Assembly (NCBI RefSeq): GCF_021556485.1
Contig: NZ_JAKGBW010000002.1
Location: forward strand, 1-64,000
Length of the DNA: 64,000 nucleotides
Direction of reading: 5' to 3'
Source: Oceanobacillus alkalisoli
Lineage (GTDB): Bacteria; Bacillota; Bacilli; Bacillales; Amphibacillaceae
The notes under the pieces were generated by a model. It saw only the letters and a program-made list of their open reading frames with translations, was not told the DNA's origin and did not search any database. The position numbers were made by a program, and so were the translations under genes. This document shows positions 16,819-25,905 of the stretch, piece after piece (position 1 is the first letter of the stretch; the number at the start of each line of letters is the position of its first letter).

Positions 16819-18530
16819 AGGATTTAACAACCGTGATTCGCTTACTTTTTAAAGAAAAGAAAGACATTATCCTTTCCATTATTTGTGGGTTTATTGGAGG
16901 GATTACCGCTGTTGGTTTATTTTCGGCGAGTGGATATTTGATTTCGCAAGCAGCTTTAGCCCCGCCAATCTATACATTAATGGTGCTTGTTGGTACGGTA
17001 AAGCTATTTGGAATTATCTCTGCAATCGGTCGTTACGGGGAACGTTATTATTCCCACCGAGGGACGTTTACGATGCTCAGTAACTTACGGGTGTCATTTT
17101 ATGAAAGGTTAGAGCCGCTCGCTCCGCAGATCTTTCAAAAGTTCCGGAGCGGGGACTTGCTCGCGCGAATTGTAGGAGATGTTGAGACGCTGCAGAACTT
17201 CTTCTTGCGGGTTTTCTATCCGCCAATTGTGTTATTTCTCGTATTCTTATGTACGATATCTTTCACGGCATATTTTTCAATTGCGCATGCCATCGTTATT
17301 TTTGTAGGTTTTCTACTGACAACAGTACTTGTGCCAGCATTTTTCGCAGTAAGACAACGCCGGGTAGATGAAGGTTTACGAGAAAAGCGTGGGAAATTAT
17401 CAACAGAAGTGACAGAACTCTTCTACGGTTTCCGTGATTTAAAGATTTATCAGCGGATGGATGAAAAGGAAGAAACGCTCAACCAAATGGCTGAAAGCTA
17501 TGTACGTGAACAGGAAAAAGCGAGAATCCATCACCTTTATAGCGAATCATTAAATACGTTCGTATCGCTCGCAGTTTCAGTCGCTGTACTGGGAATAGGT
17601 GCCTACTTGATTACGGAAGGAACATTGAATGGAATTTTCCTGGCGATGTTGTTAATGATTTCTCTTACTGTATTTGAAGATACGACATCGATGGCGATTT
17701 TCCCAAGTCATTTGGAAGATAGCAGAAGAGCTGCATCAAGACTATCAGCAGTTGTGGGAAATGAGCCGACTGAAGTGCAGGAAAAGGAAGATTTGCGCTT
17801 GGATTCTTCACCTGAAATCAAGTTTCAGAGTGTGTCATTTACGTATTCAGAAGAAGAAAGAAAGACTCTGACTCAAATTGATTTACATTTTCCGGCAGGT
17901 TCCAGGACAGCAATTGTTGGACCGAGCGGATCTGGAAAATCAACCCTGCTTCGTTTAGTATTAAACTTTGGCACTTCGGTTCAGGGGGATATTCTTATAA
18001 ACGGCGAAGAAATAAGAAAGCTGAATGAGGAAAGTATTTGGAAGTATGCAAATGTTGTTCTGCAAGAAAACCATTTCTTCTATGGAACAATTAGAGATAA
18101 TTTAAAAATCGCGACTGATCACGCAACAGATGGTTGTTTTGTTGAAATACTAGCAAAAGTGGAATTAAGTCATTTCAATCTGGATGATGAAGTCCTTGAA
18201 AAAGGTGCAAATCTTTCAGGTGGTGAAAAGCAGCGACTGGCGATTGCCCGTGCTATGCTTAAAAACTCATATCTCTGGTTACTCGACGAACCTACGTCAT
18301 CAATGGATTCCGTCACAAGTACTCGCATCTACCGGGAACTATTCGAGTTAGCTAAAGATGACACTCTTATCCTTGTCAGCCACCGATTGAACGGGTTGGA
18401 AAAAATGGATCAGATCATCGTCATGGAAGAAGGACAAATCGTTGAAGTCGGCAGCTACGAACAATTAATGAAACAAAAAGGGTATTTTTACGAACTAAAA
18501 CAAATCGAACAGAGTGTTTTTCATGGGTAA
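16815..18530 (+). CDS. cydC: Thiol reductant ABC exporter, CydC-type subunit (second gene, B. subtilis CydD)
   Basis: This 571-residue second half of the heterodimeric exporter has a membrane domain to about residue 320 with the CydC-like stretch LFSASGYLISQAALAPPIY. The ATPase has Walker A GPSGSGKST, signature LSGGEKQR and Walker B LWLLDEPTSSMD. Start and stop overlap as ATGA with the first subunit, indicating translational coupling. It converges on the cydABS genes, whose terminator it shares. In B. subtilis all four cyd genes run in one direction, so the arrangement here is rearranged. Confidence 0.93.
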   Translation: MKDLTTVIRLLFKEKKDIILSIICGFIGGITAVGLFSASGYLISQAALAPPIYTLMVLVGTVKLFGIISAIGRYGERYYSHRGTFTMLSNLRVSFYERLEPLAPQIFQKFRSGDLLARIVGDVETLQNFFLRVFYPPIVLFLVFLCTISFTAYFSIAHAIVIFVGFLLTTVLVPAFFAVRQRRVDEGLREKRGKLSTEVTELFYGFRDLKIYQRMDEKEETLNQMAESYVREQEKARIHHLYSESLNTFVSLAVSVAVLGIGAYLITEGTLNGIFLAMLLMISLTVFEDTTSMAIFPSHLEDSRRAASRLSAVVGNEPTEVQEKEDLRLDSSPEIKFQSVSFTYSEEERKTLTQIDLHFPAGSRTAIVGPSGSGKSTLLRLVLNFGTSVQGDILINGEEIRKLNEESIWKYANVVLQENHFFYGTIRDNLKIATDHATDGCFVEILAKVELSHFNLDDEVLEKGANLSGGEKQRLAIARAMLKNSYLWLLDEPTSSMDSVTSTRIYRELFELAKDDTLILVSHRLNGLEKMDQIIVMEEGQIVEVGSYEQLMKQKGYFYELKQIEQSVFHG

Positions 18531-18535
18531 GATCA

Positions 18536-18790
18536 AAGGCGTAAGCGCCCTTACAGGCTAGGTTCGCGATTCGTTTCGCAACGCCTGTACTAGCACATCC
18601 AGTAGTCGCAGCAACGTACAAACTGTACCTCCCAGGACGGGAGGTAGTTCGATGTTTCCCCAGGAAGGGGCGAACTTAATCGAATCTCCTTTTTACCGGA
18701 AGGGAGATAAAGGAAACTCAGGCGACGAGAGTGAGTTGATGTTGACTTTCAGCACAAGGGTATAAGTGCGACTAAGCCTCTGGCTAAAGC
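18536..18790 (+). repeat. Intergenic repeat family 2, plus-oriented copy
   Basis: The stretch between cydC and the shared terminator contains AAAGGCG, ACAAACTGTACCTCCCAGGA, GGAGGTAGTTCGATG, GCGAACTTAATCGAA and GAGTTGATGTTGACTTTCA in this order. The same blocks occur reversed at 21515-21795. No coding capacity. Confidence 0.8.
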
Positions 18791-18833
18791 TATTTTATTT
18801 GGTCATCGATAGCATTTTAATATTTGAATGATA

Positions 18834-18879
18834 ATAAAAAACGTGATTGCCCCGAGGAGCAATCACGTTTTTTATTTTT
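18834..18879 (-). terminator. Bidirectional terminator between cydDC and cydABS
   Basis: AAAAACGTGATTGC pairs with GCAATCACGTTTTT around a short loop, with A- and T-runs on both sides. On the minus strand it follows the cydS stop directly. Confidence 0.9.
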
Positions 18880-18985
18880 TATCGTCTCTAAATGCATCAT
18901 CTTTTTCAGCTACGACAAAAGCAAGTATGATGGCTATGATAATCGCTAATCCCGGAGCAACAAACATTAAAAAATCATTAAACAT
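18872..18985 (-). CDS. cydS: CydS-like third subunit of cytochrome bd oxidase
   Basis: This 37-residue single-helix membrane protein runs from MFNDFLMFVAPGL to AEKDDAFRDDKK, with a hydrophobic core at about 6-26. GGAG lies eight bases upstream and the start is only five bases after the cydB stop. The position and shape match CydS, the small subunit seen in the Geobacillus bd oxidase structure, which stabilises haem in CydA. The stop codon lies at the edge of the terminator stem. The call rests on position, size and topology, not on strong sequence identity. Confidence 0.75.
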   Translation of the reverse strand: MFNDFLMFVAPGLAIIIAIILAFVVAEKDDAFRDDKK

Positions 18986-18990
18986 TTCGT

Positions 18991-20004
18991 TCACTCCTTC
19001 TTACCTTGGATATATTCTTCATCAAACAGGAACAGTTTTAATAATAGATAGATGGACGGGATCAATAAGGCGAGCCCGAGCACGAATACAACAACAAGTG
19101 AAATAGCCATCGCTTGGTTCGTAAAACCTTCATGAATTGTCAAGTGTGGATAGAGCAAGTATGGATAATGGGCAATACCATATGCAAAGAATGCAAAGGC
19201 AAATTGTCCGACCAACAGCCACAATGCAGCTGTATAGTTTCTCCTCTTCCAAATAATCCACGTTGTCAAAGCCCATAACACAAAGGAAACAGCAAACATC
19301 CACCATAGATTCATCAAGTTTTCGAATAACATATAATTATGGTAGCGGAGTTCAATAATAATTCCTGAAGCAGCTACGATCAGCGGGATAGCCCAAATTA
19401 AGGCGTATTTCCGCATTAAGTCTCTTGCGTCAGCATCTTGCGCTTTATCTGCATACCACGTCAGGAATACTGCGGAAATGTATAATACAGCAACAATGGC
19501 AAGGACGACGATGGACCATGATAATGGACTTGTGAATAACCCGAAATAGTCAAGCTTTGGCGTTCCATCTTCAATGGAGACAAATCCACCTTGAGCAATC
19601 GCAAGCACAACCGATAGAGCCGGAGGAATGAGAAGCCCCGCAATACCGTACATCGTGGCATACCCTTTATGACCCGCTCGGTAAGACTCAAAGGCATAGT
19701 AAGAACCTCTGATTGCCATTAAGACTAAAGCAATGCTCCCTGGAATAAGCAAAACTGTTCCAAAGTAAGTTGCCGTTTTTGGGAAAAATCCAACAATCCC
19801 AATATAGAAAAATACAAAGAACACGTTTGTTACGGACCATACGGGTGATAGGTAACGCTGAATAACCTTTGAAAGGATTTTCTCTTTACCAGTCAAAATA
19901 CTATACGCGTTGAAAAATCCAGCACCAAAGTCAATCGAAGCGAGGATGACATATCCGAATAAGAAGGTCCACAGTACGGAAATCCCTAATATTTCTAAAC
20001 TCAT
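18991..20004 (-). CDS. cydB: Cytochrome bd ubiquinol oxidase subunit II
   Basis: This 337-residue multi-helix inner-membrane protein pairs with CydA. The N-terminus MSLEILGISVLWTFLFGYVIL and the stretch SIDFGAGFFNAYS are typical of CydB, and nine or so hydrophobic helices cover the chain. The start overlaps the cydA stop by four bases (ATGA), and cydS follows after five bases, giving a tight cydA-cydB-cydS operon on the minus strand. Confidence 0.96.
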   Translation of the reverse strand: MSLEILGISVLWTFLFGYVILASIDFGAGFFNAYSILTGKEKILSKVIQRYLSPVWSVTNVFFVFFYIGIVGFFPKTATYFGTVLLIPGSIALVLMAIRGSYYAFESYRAGHKGYATMYGIAGLLIPPALSVVLAIAQGGFVSIEDGTPKLDYFGLFTSPLSWSIVVLAIVAVLYISAVFLTWYADKAQDADARDLMRKYALIWAIPLIVAASGIIIELRYHNYMLFENLMNLWWMFAVSFVLWALTTWIIWKRRNYTAALWLLVGQFAFAFFAYGIAHYPYLLYPHLTIHEGFTNQAMAISLVVVFVLGLALLIPSIYLLLKLFLFDEEYIQGKKE

Positions 20005-21347
20005 GACTGCTCACCACCTTGTGTAGATTGAACTTTCGCTAATTCTTTTTCTATCGGATTATTTGCGAACATTTTACGCAGAATAACAACCGTTCCAATT
20101 CCTAAGATGAGGTAAAGAATAGCAAAAAGGACAAACATTAAACCAACATAATCACTTGTGGTAGCAGCCTCGCTGACTGTCATGATTCCACGCATGATCC
20201 ACGGTTGACGACCGAATTCTGCGAGCCACCAACCAGATTCAATAGCTAACATGGATAGCGGACCGCCTAAAACGATGAGCCAGCGGAACCAGTTGGATTC
20301 AATAAATGTATATTTCATTCGTGTTCCAAGCCAATAAATGAAGGATAGCGCAATCATCACCATACCGATCGTAATCATAATGTCGAAGTAATAATGCACT
20401 TCAAGTGGTGGTTGTTCCTCTGCTGGAAATTCGTTCAGACCAATTACCTCAGATGAAGGATTTCCGAAAGCGAGAATACTTAACACATATGGAAGTTTAA
20501 TTGCATATTTCGGTTCTTGATTTTCATCCAGTATTCCGTATAGAAGGAGCGGCGCACCTTCTTCCGTTTCAAAGTGCCATTCAGCGGCCGCAAGCTTTTC
20601 AGGTTGGTATTCTGCCAGATATTTACCAGAGAAGTCACCAATTATTGCTACGGTAACGGCGAAAATTAATCCAATTTTCATCGTCATATGCAATGCTTTT
20701 TTGTGATACGTATGTTTTGAGCCTTTCAGCAGTTTAAATGCTGCAATGGTTGCTAATAGAAAGGCTGCCGTCATATAAGATGCAGCAAGCACATGAGCAA
20801 TCTTTGTAGGTGATGCTAGGTTAAACATGGCAAGAACCGGGTTTGCGTTAACAAGTGTTCCATTTACAATATCAAATCCTTGCGGCGCATTCATAAAGCC
20901 GTTCACTGTTGTAATGAAAAAAGCTGACATCCCAGCACCGATTACAACTGGTATCAATAGGAAAAAATGAGTCTTCTTATTTTTAAATCGGTTTCCGGTA
21001 TATAAATAAATACCAAGGAAAATAGCCTCGAAGAAAAATGCGAAAACTTCCATAAATAAGGGTAAAGCAATGATGTTACCAGCTAATTCCATAAAGTTCG
21101 GCCATAACAGGGCAAGTTGGAGACTGATAATGGTTCCGGTGACTACTCCTACAGCAACCGTGATAATATAACCTCTTGCCCAGCGTCTAGCCATTAAAAT
21201 GTAGTGATCATCATTCTTTTTAATTCCCAACCACTGTGCAATCATAATAAACAGTGGTACCCCTACACCTATAGTCGCATAAATAATATGAAACGATAGT
21301 GTGAGTAGAGTGAGCATCCTACTTGCGAAAACAGGATCATGAAACAT
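20001..21347 (-). CDS. cydA: Cytochrome bd ubiquinol oxidase subunit I
   Basis: This 448-residue catalytic subunit carries haems b558, b595 and d and reduces oxygen to water with quinol electrons. Typical features are SRMLTLLTLSFHIIYATIGVGVPLF near the N-terminus with the conserved His, the AFFFEAIFLGIYLY segment and the REPWI-like GRQPWIMRGIMTV block. The Q-loop is of the short Bacillus type. The ATG at 21347 is chosen because GGAGG is eight bases upstream; an upstream ATG at 21392 has no site. A perfect 10-bp inverted repeat lies in its leader. Confidence 0.96.
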   Translation of the reverse strand: MFHDPVFASRMLTLLTLSFHIIYATIGVGVPLFIMIAQWLGIKKNDDHYILMARRWARGYIITVAVGVVTGTIISLQLALLWPNFMELAGNIIALPLFMEVFAFFFEAIFLGIYLYTGNRFKNKKTHFFLLIPVVIGAGMSAFFITTVNGFMNAPQGFDIVNGTLVNANPVLAMFNLASPTKIAHVLAASYMTAAFLLATIAAFKLLKGSKHTYHKKALHMTMKIGLIFAVTVAIIGDFSGKYLAEYQPEKLAAAEWHFETEEGAPLLLYGILDENQEPKYAIKLPYVLSILAFGNPSSEVIGLNEFPAEEQPPLEVHYYFDIMITIGMVMIALSFIYWLGTRMKYTFIESNWFRWLIVLGGPLSMLAIESGWWLAEFGRQPWIMRGIMTVSEAATTSDYVGLMFVLFAILYLILGIGTVVILRKMFANNPIEKELAKVQSTQGGEQS

Positions 21348-21402
21348 ATGTTTTTCCTCCATTTCTCTGTCGGTTCGTGTAATGTTGAACATAAGGAAAA
21401 AC

Positions 21403-21450
21403 AGTTTTTACTAAAGCAATAGTAAAAACTATTTTCGTCTTTCTATTGTA
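21403..21450 (-). promoter_or_regulatory. cydA promoter -10 box and downstream inverted repeat
   Basis: On the minus strand, a TACAAT box (21450-21445) is followed about 15 bases later by AGTTTTTACT-N8-AGTAAAAACT (21430-21403), a perfect 10-bp inverted repeat within the expected 5' leader. It could be a repressor operator or an RNA hairpin. It does not look like the Rex motif found at cydDC. The -35 box is not clear. Confidence 0.45.
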
Positions 21451-21514
21451 GCTTATAAACGACATGAAAGACCGATCTACTTATGACAATTTTTCAAAAA
21501 ACCCGTTACTTTAT

Positions 21515-21795
21515 TGTGTCCAGTGTCCAGTTCCAGCGTGCAGGACCGATCAAACTTCATACTCCTTCACTCGATAAAGAAGACTTGCCGATCGGTCTTT
21601 GTGAGGCTTAGTCGTCCTTATATCCTTGCGGTGAAAGTCAACATCAGCTTCTGCTGGTCGCTGTGTTTCCTTTATTTCAAAGAGAGAGTGGAAGTTCGAT
21701 TAAGTTCGCTCACGTATGGGGCGACATCGAACTACCTTCCATCCTGGGAGGCACAGTTTGTGCGTCCCTAACCGCACGCCTTCACCTTTATTGTG
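21515..21795 (-). repeat. Intergenic repeat family 2, minus-oriented copy
   Basis: It is the reverse-complement counterpart of 18536-18790: CTTTCACC, AAAGTCAACATCAGCTTC, TTCGATTAAGTTCGC, ACATCGAACTACCTTCC and GGGAGGCACAGTTTGTGCGT appear in mirrored order. Together the two copies flank cydABS as inverted repeats. No coding capacity; this covers most of the cydA-NRDE gap. Confidence 0.8.
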
Positions 21796-21826
21796 TACAA
21801 AAGCAACAGTAATTATTATCATAAGT

Positions 21827-22603
21827 TTATTTCGCTGAAATCGGCAATCTAAAGGTGAATTTCTCTTCCGATGTTAGTTCTCCATTTGTATAAGTTCTTT
21901 CTTTGAAGACGACATTATGATTTTTGTCAATCACTACAACAGTTGCCGAGCGGGTACCATAATCCGGTGTTTTAATAAAAGAGGCAGATAATTTCCGCTC
22001 AAGTTCAAATTCTATTCCCGTATTTGGCAATTTTGAATCAGGAGCTTCTTCTGTATTTTCAAGAATGTGGAACAAGTTATCCGTGTTTACTCGATTGTTA
22101 TGGTCAAGATAAGTTTCTAATTTATCCTTTCCTTGAACAACTTTCGGCCATGGCGTGTTTAATGTTGCGTTACTCAAACTATGTGTTCCAGCTGGAACTT
22201 CCATAATGATATCATCTACGTTATTATAATGAAAAAGTCCAAACGCATCACCGACAAGAATATTAAATCCGGCATAAGCAGTTCGTTCGTTACGAATCCT
22301 TTCAAGAAAGTAAATAGGAGAGTCCGTAGAGGATAAAAAGTCACGGACAATGTGTCCGCGCGATTTCTTATCTTCTGACTCAAGAGTCAGGTCCCGAATG
22401 TTCGTTAATGCAGCGAATCGGCCCTCTTTCGTAATTCCTAGCCATGTACCCTGCTGAAGCATATCCCTTCCTGCAAGAAGAAATGGGGCGTCTGGCCAAT
22501 AATGGGCTCTTTCTGTTGGTCTTCCGTAAAATTCATCCCGGTTTGCCGCGACAATTAATTTATAATTAGGATGTTTTCCTAAATGAAAATGGATTAAACA
22601 CAT
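21827..22603 (-). CDS. NRDE-family protein (TANGO2 homologue)
   Basis: This 258-residue protein has the hallmark AANRDEFYGRPT near the N-terminus and the following RDMLQQGTWLGITKEGRFAALTNIRD block of the DUF833/TANGO2 family, which has an Ntn-hydrolase-like fold with Cys2 as putative nucleophile (MCLI). Eukaryotic TANGO2 is linked to lipid and haem handling; bacterial function is unknown. AGAGGTG lies seven bases before the ATG at 22603, which is preferred over the preceding GTG because it puts the Cys at position 2. Confidence 0.9.
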   Translation of the reverse strand: MCLIHFHLGKHPNYKLIVAANRDEFYGRPTERAHYWPDAPFLLAGRDMLQQGTWLGITKEGRFAALTNIRDLTLESEDKKSRGHIVRDFLSSTDSPIYFLERIRNERTAYAGFNILVGDAFGLFHYNNVDDIIMEVPAGTHSLSNATLNTPWPKVVQGKDKLETYLDHNNRVNTDNLFHILENTEEAPDSKLPNTGIEFELERKLSASFIKTPDYGTRSATVVVIDKNHNVVFKERTYTNGELTSEEKFTFRLPISAK

Positions 22604-22770
22604 CACGAATCACCTCTTATCAATTCATTATACGCTTGGTGAGTATTGTCTACCAATATTAAGTATAGAAAAAGTCATTCCTCTGACAAAGAAGTGGAGT
22701 GCTAATAACAAGCCAAATGATTAAATAATTGTTAATAAAGATTTTTTCACAGAGAAAGAAGGCAACAATT

Positions 22771-22968
22771 ATGTGGAAACTTGATCGCAAAAGTAAATAG
22801 CCATTATATTTACAAATAGTAGAGAAACTAGAAAACAAAGTTTCATACGGTGAATTTCCGCCTGGTAGCAAGTTACCTTCAGAACGGAAATTGTCTGAAC
22901 AGTTGGGGGTGAACCGGAGTACGGTTATCTTAGCTTATGATGAGTTGCTGAAGCTCTTCATAGCGTGA
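22771..22968 (+). pseudogene. Remnant of a GntR/MocR-type transcriptional regulator
   Basis: Translating from the ATG gives MWKLDRKSK, an in-frame TAG, then PLYLQIVEKLENKVSYGEFP, PGSKLPSERKLSEQLGVNRS and TVILAYDELLKL before another stop. This is the N-terminal winged-helix DNA-binding domain of the GntR family, of the form typical for MocR proteins. The nonsense codon at residue 10 and loss of everything after about residue 60, including the aminotransferase-like domain, mark a pseudogene. The rest of 22604-23239 shows nothing recognisable. Confidence 0.8.
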
Positions 22969-23239
22969 TTGACTGAGAAAAAGATGAGAGATTATATGCA
23001 ATTTGGATGGGGCAGGATATTTTGAAATGGATGGTCACAAATATGGAAATAGTAATTATAGTAGATAAAGCTAATCTATATGGATTAAACTTGGGTCTTT
23101 AATAAAAATATGATACTAAAAAAAGGAACAGAGGGAAGGTGTAGTATTTTCCATTCATTTATGATGTAATAGAAGCAGGAAATTCCTTATGAAATTCAAT
23201 GATCTGATGGATTTTCAACTGAAAAGAGGAGGACTTCTT

Positions 23240-23671
23240 GTGGAATTAAAGATGAAATGGGAAGGGAAACGGGCTTTTACTGGGGTAACCCCTTCTGGGC
23301 ATCAACTGATTACAGATGGATTACCAGAGTTTGGCGGGGAAGGTCGTGGACCTGCTCCTATGGAAATGCTACTTGGAACGGTGATTGGTTGCACTGGAAT
23401 TGATATTATTGCGATTTTGGAAAAAATGAGGCTTGTCCCAACAGACTTCCATGTCGAAGCCAAAGGGGACAGAGCACAAAGTCATCCGCGCCGTTATAGG
23501 GATATTTATTTGCATTACACCGTAATTGGCGAAATTCCAGAGGATAAATTGTACCGGGCAATCGAATTATCGCTAAATAAATATTGTGCTGTTTCTTATT
23601 CGTTAAATGCGGAATTAAAAGCAAGCTATTCATTGAATGGGGGAGACCAGGTCATAATGGACCTTGATTAA
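23240..23671 (+). CDS. OsmC/Ohr-family redox protein
   Basis: This 143-residue protein belongs to the OsmC-like thiol peroxidase superfamily that detoxifies organic hydroperoxides. The typical region is GEGRGPAPMEMLLGTVIGCT with one of the paired cysteines in GCTGID, and the second in NKYCAVSYSL. The GTG start at 23240 has GAGGAGG seven bases upstream; an earlier ATG at 23189 is poorly supported. It is followed after 13 bases by a small membrane protein gene. Confidence 0.88.
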   Translation: MELKMKWEGKRAFTGVTPSGHQLITDGLPEFGGEGRGPAPMEMLLGTVIGCTGIDIIAILEKMRLVPTDFHVEAKGDRAQSHPRRYRDIYLHYTVIGEIPEDKLYRAIELSLNKYCAVSYSLNAELKASYSLNGGDQVIMDLD

Positions 23672-23684
23672 GGAGGGAGAAGCG

Positions 23685-23945
23685 ATGTTTGAATTTAATG
23701 CTTTTACAATTGGATTAATTACAATCGTCTGTGTTATTGCAACCATTCTTACGTACCGTGTTTTGAAAGAAGAAGAAAAAAAGCAAAAAGCATATAAAGA
23801 AAGTGGTCAGACGATAGAAGACGAAATGCAGCGATCCTTGGAATATGAAAAATCTTCCTGGACCAGTAATGTGCCAATCATGTCTTGGATATATGTCATT
23901 GCTACGGTTCTCTCGATTATCGCCTTCGTTATTTATATGGCTTAA
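23685..23945 (+). CDS. Two-helix membrane protein of unknown function
   Basis: This 86-residue protein has a transmembrane helix at about 7-27 (TIGLITIVCVIATILTYRV), a charged cytoplasmic or external loop rich in Glu/Lys/Gln (about 30-58), and a second helix at about 66-86 (IMSWIYVIATVLSIIAFVIY). AAGGAGGG precedes the ATG at 23685. It is 13 bases downstream of the OsmC-like gene and ends at a strong terminator, so both are probably one transcript. I do not recognise the family. Confidence 0.75.
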   Translation: MFEFNAFTIGLITIVCVIATILTYRVLKEEEKKQKAYKESGQTIEDEMQRSLEYEKSSWTSNVPIMSWIYVIATVLSIIAFVIYMA

Positions 23946-23975
23946 ATGGGACAGTAAAGTTGCTGTCCCATTTTT
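23946..23975 (+). terminator. Terminator of the OsmC transcript
   Basis: ATGGGACAG pairs with CTGTCCCAT with a short loop and is followed by TTTTT. Confidence 0.92.
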
Positions 23976-24077
23976 GGTCTGTCATAATTCAAGTATTAAA
24001 AGTCTAGGAGAATGGGCATGTATCGGAATTCAGAGCGATTTTTGACTGCTTTTGATCGGAATCATTACAGAACTTAC

Positions 24078-24185
24078 GAACGAGAAGGCTCACTCCTTTA
24101 AGGGGAGGATGATAGTGAGTTCGGAGTGGGGCACTCCCTTGTGGGGTGTCGTAAGCCGAACTTTTTAGTTTCTCGTTCTTTTTAT
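24078..24185 (+). ncRNA. Multibranched folded segment upstream of tnpB, candidate RNA or IS left end
   Basis: An outer stem GAACGAGAA (24078-24086) / TTCTCGTTC (24170-24178) encloses two hairpins. One is CTCACT (24089-24094) / AGTGAG (24114-24119). The other is TTCGG (24120-24124) / CCGAA (24156-24160), with an inner GCACTCCC/GGGGTGTC stem. The outer stem is followed by TTTTTATT. It could be the subterminal structure of the IS605-type element or a separate terminated RNA. No good promoter was found. Confidence 0.45.
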
Positions 24186-24308
24186 TGTCGAATTAGCATA
24201 CAAATATCGCGAATGCATGTTCGGTATGGTGTGATTATGAACATGAACGATTTTCGTAGAGCCAAGACAACCGAAAGTAGAAAAAAATGTTAGAAAGGAG
24301 TATACCCA

Positions 24309-25905
24309 ATGGCAAGAAGAGACGCGACTCCAAGCTATGTGCTAGAACTAGAAATGAAAACAACTGTTTATGATCGAAAGGTTTTAGACAAGAAAATGCG
24401 TATCGGGAAAAATATCTATAATGCTTGCCTTGGGGAAGCTCAAAAACGTTTGCGCGCCGTTCTTGCGGATAAGACCTATCGAATGACCGTAAAAACAAAA
24501 CAAGCCATCAGCCAAGTACCACTCCGCTAAAGCGAAGAAGACAAATGAACGGACAGCGGAAGAAAAAGAAATCATGCGTGAATATAAACGACTGACCGAT
24601 GAAATCCATGCGATGGAACAAAGCTACGGATATTCAGAATATCAACTTCATGCCTTTGTCGCACCCATGCAAGCGAAATTTGCCAAGAACATCGGCTCGT
24701 TTGAAGCACAAAAACTTGCGACGAGAGCTTTCCAAGCAATCCCAAAAGTCCAATACCGCCAGGCGAAAAAGGTAAACTTTAAACGCTGGTCGGATGATTT
24801 CTCCATTGGAAACAAATCAAATATAACTGGGTTGCGCTACGAAGATGGTTCTATCATCTGGGGGAAACAGACACGAGTTTCCAAGGTAAATCCTGTTTCT
24901 CAGCCAAAGAAAGGTTCCATTAGGGTACCGCTTATAATCAAGCGCAACGACTATTATGCACAGGTTGCATTAAATAATCGAACCAAATATGTACGTGTAA
25001 TCACTAGGGAAATTCGCGGGGAGGTTCGCTATTTTGCTCAACTTGTACAAGAAGGTTTTCCGCCAGATAAGTCATGGAAGAAAAACCGTATCGTTTCTGG
25101 TGACGAAACAAAACGTGTCGGACTGGATGTCGGGACAAGTACGCTCGCTATTTCTAGTGAGAAAAACGTGGAGCTGCATGAATTAGCGCCCGAATGTGTG
25201 GCAGATAACAAGAAGCTTCGCAAGATTGAACGAGCAATGGACAGAAGCAAACGAGCAACCAATCCAAACAACTACAACAAAGACGGCACCCTCAAGCGTG
25301 GCGTGAAGCTAGCCTGGCACTTCTCGAAACGCTATCTTCGACTAAAGACGAGCCGCAAAGATCTGCATTGAAAGTTTGCGGTGAAACGAAAACAGTCGCA
25401 TGAAACCCTCGCTAACCATGTTCTCTCATTAGGTTCAGATATTCGTGTAGAAACGATCAGCATGCAAGGGCTTCAAAAACGAGCCAAGAAAACCACACGG
25501 AACAAGAAGAATGGAAGAATCAACAAGAAAAAGCGCTACGGTAGGGTCATAGCCAATCGAGCGCCTGCTATGTTGATGGGGGTAATTGACCGAAAACTAA
25601 ATTATCAAGGAAGAGAAATCAAGAAAATTAATACGGTCGAAGTCAAAGCAAGCCAGTTCCATCATGGAACCGGCACCTATCACAATAAAGATCTAAGCGA
25701 ACGTTGGAATGAGAATATTCTAGGTGAACGTATCCAACGTGATCTGTATAGTGCTTTCCTCATTGGGAACACCGTCGATACTTTAGATGCCATAGACATC
25801 GATTTGTGTAACCGTGGATGGCATAACTTCGTCGCTCTTCATCATCAAGAAGTCGCAAGATTAAAGCAACACGGCAACAAGCAAATGCGTTGGTATATCG
25901 CTTAA
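24309..25905 (+). pseudogene. Degenerate TnpB (OrfB of IS200/IS605-type element)
   Basis: TnpB is an RNA-guided nuclease of IS605-type elements. Three pieces are readable: 24309-24530, a frame change near 24505-24511 after which the reading continues AKYHSAKAKKTNERTAEEKE, and an in-frame TGA at 25369-25371 followed by the C-terminal part to 25905. The RuvC-like core shows D in VGLDVGTSTLAIS, E in VETISMQGLQ and a late D in QRDLYSAFLI. The usual CxxC zinc ribbon between the last two is missing (KASQFHHGTGTY instead), a known subtype. At least two lesions indicate it is not functional. Confidence 0.85.

Noticed and set aside
18536-21795. Inversion between family 2 copies as the direct explanation of the cyd rearrangement
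   Set aside because: Flipping the segment would place cydABS downstream of cydDC, not upstream as in B. subtilis cydABCD, so a single inversion does not restore the known order.
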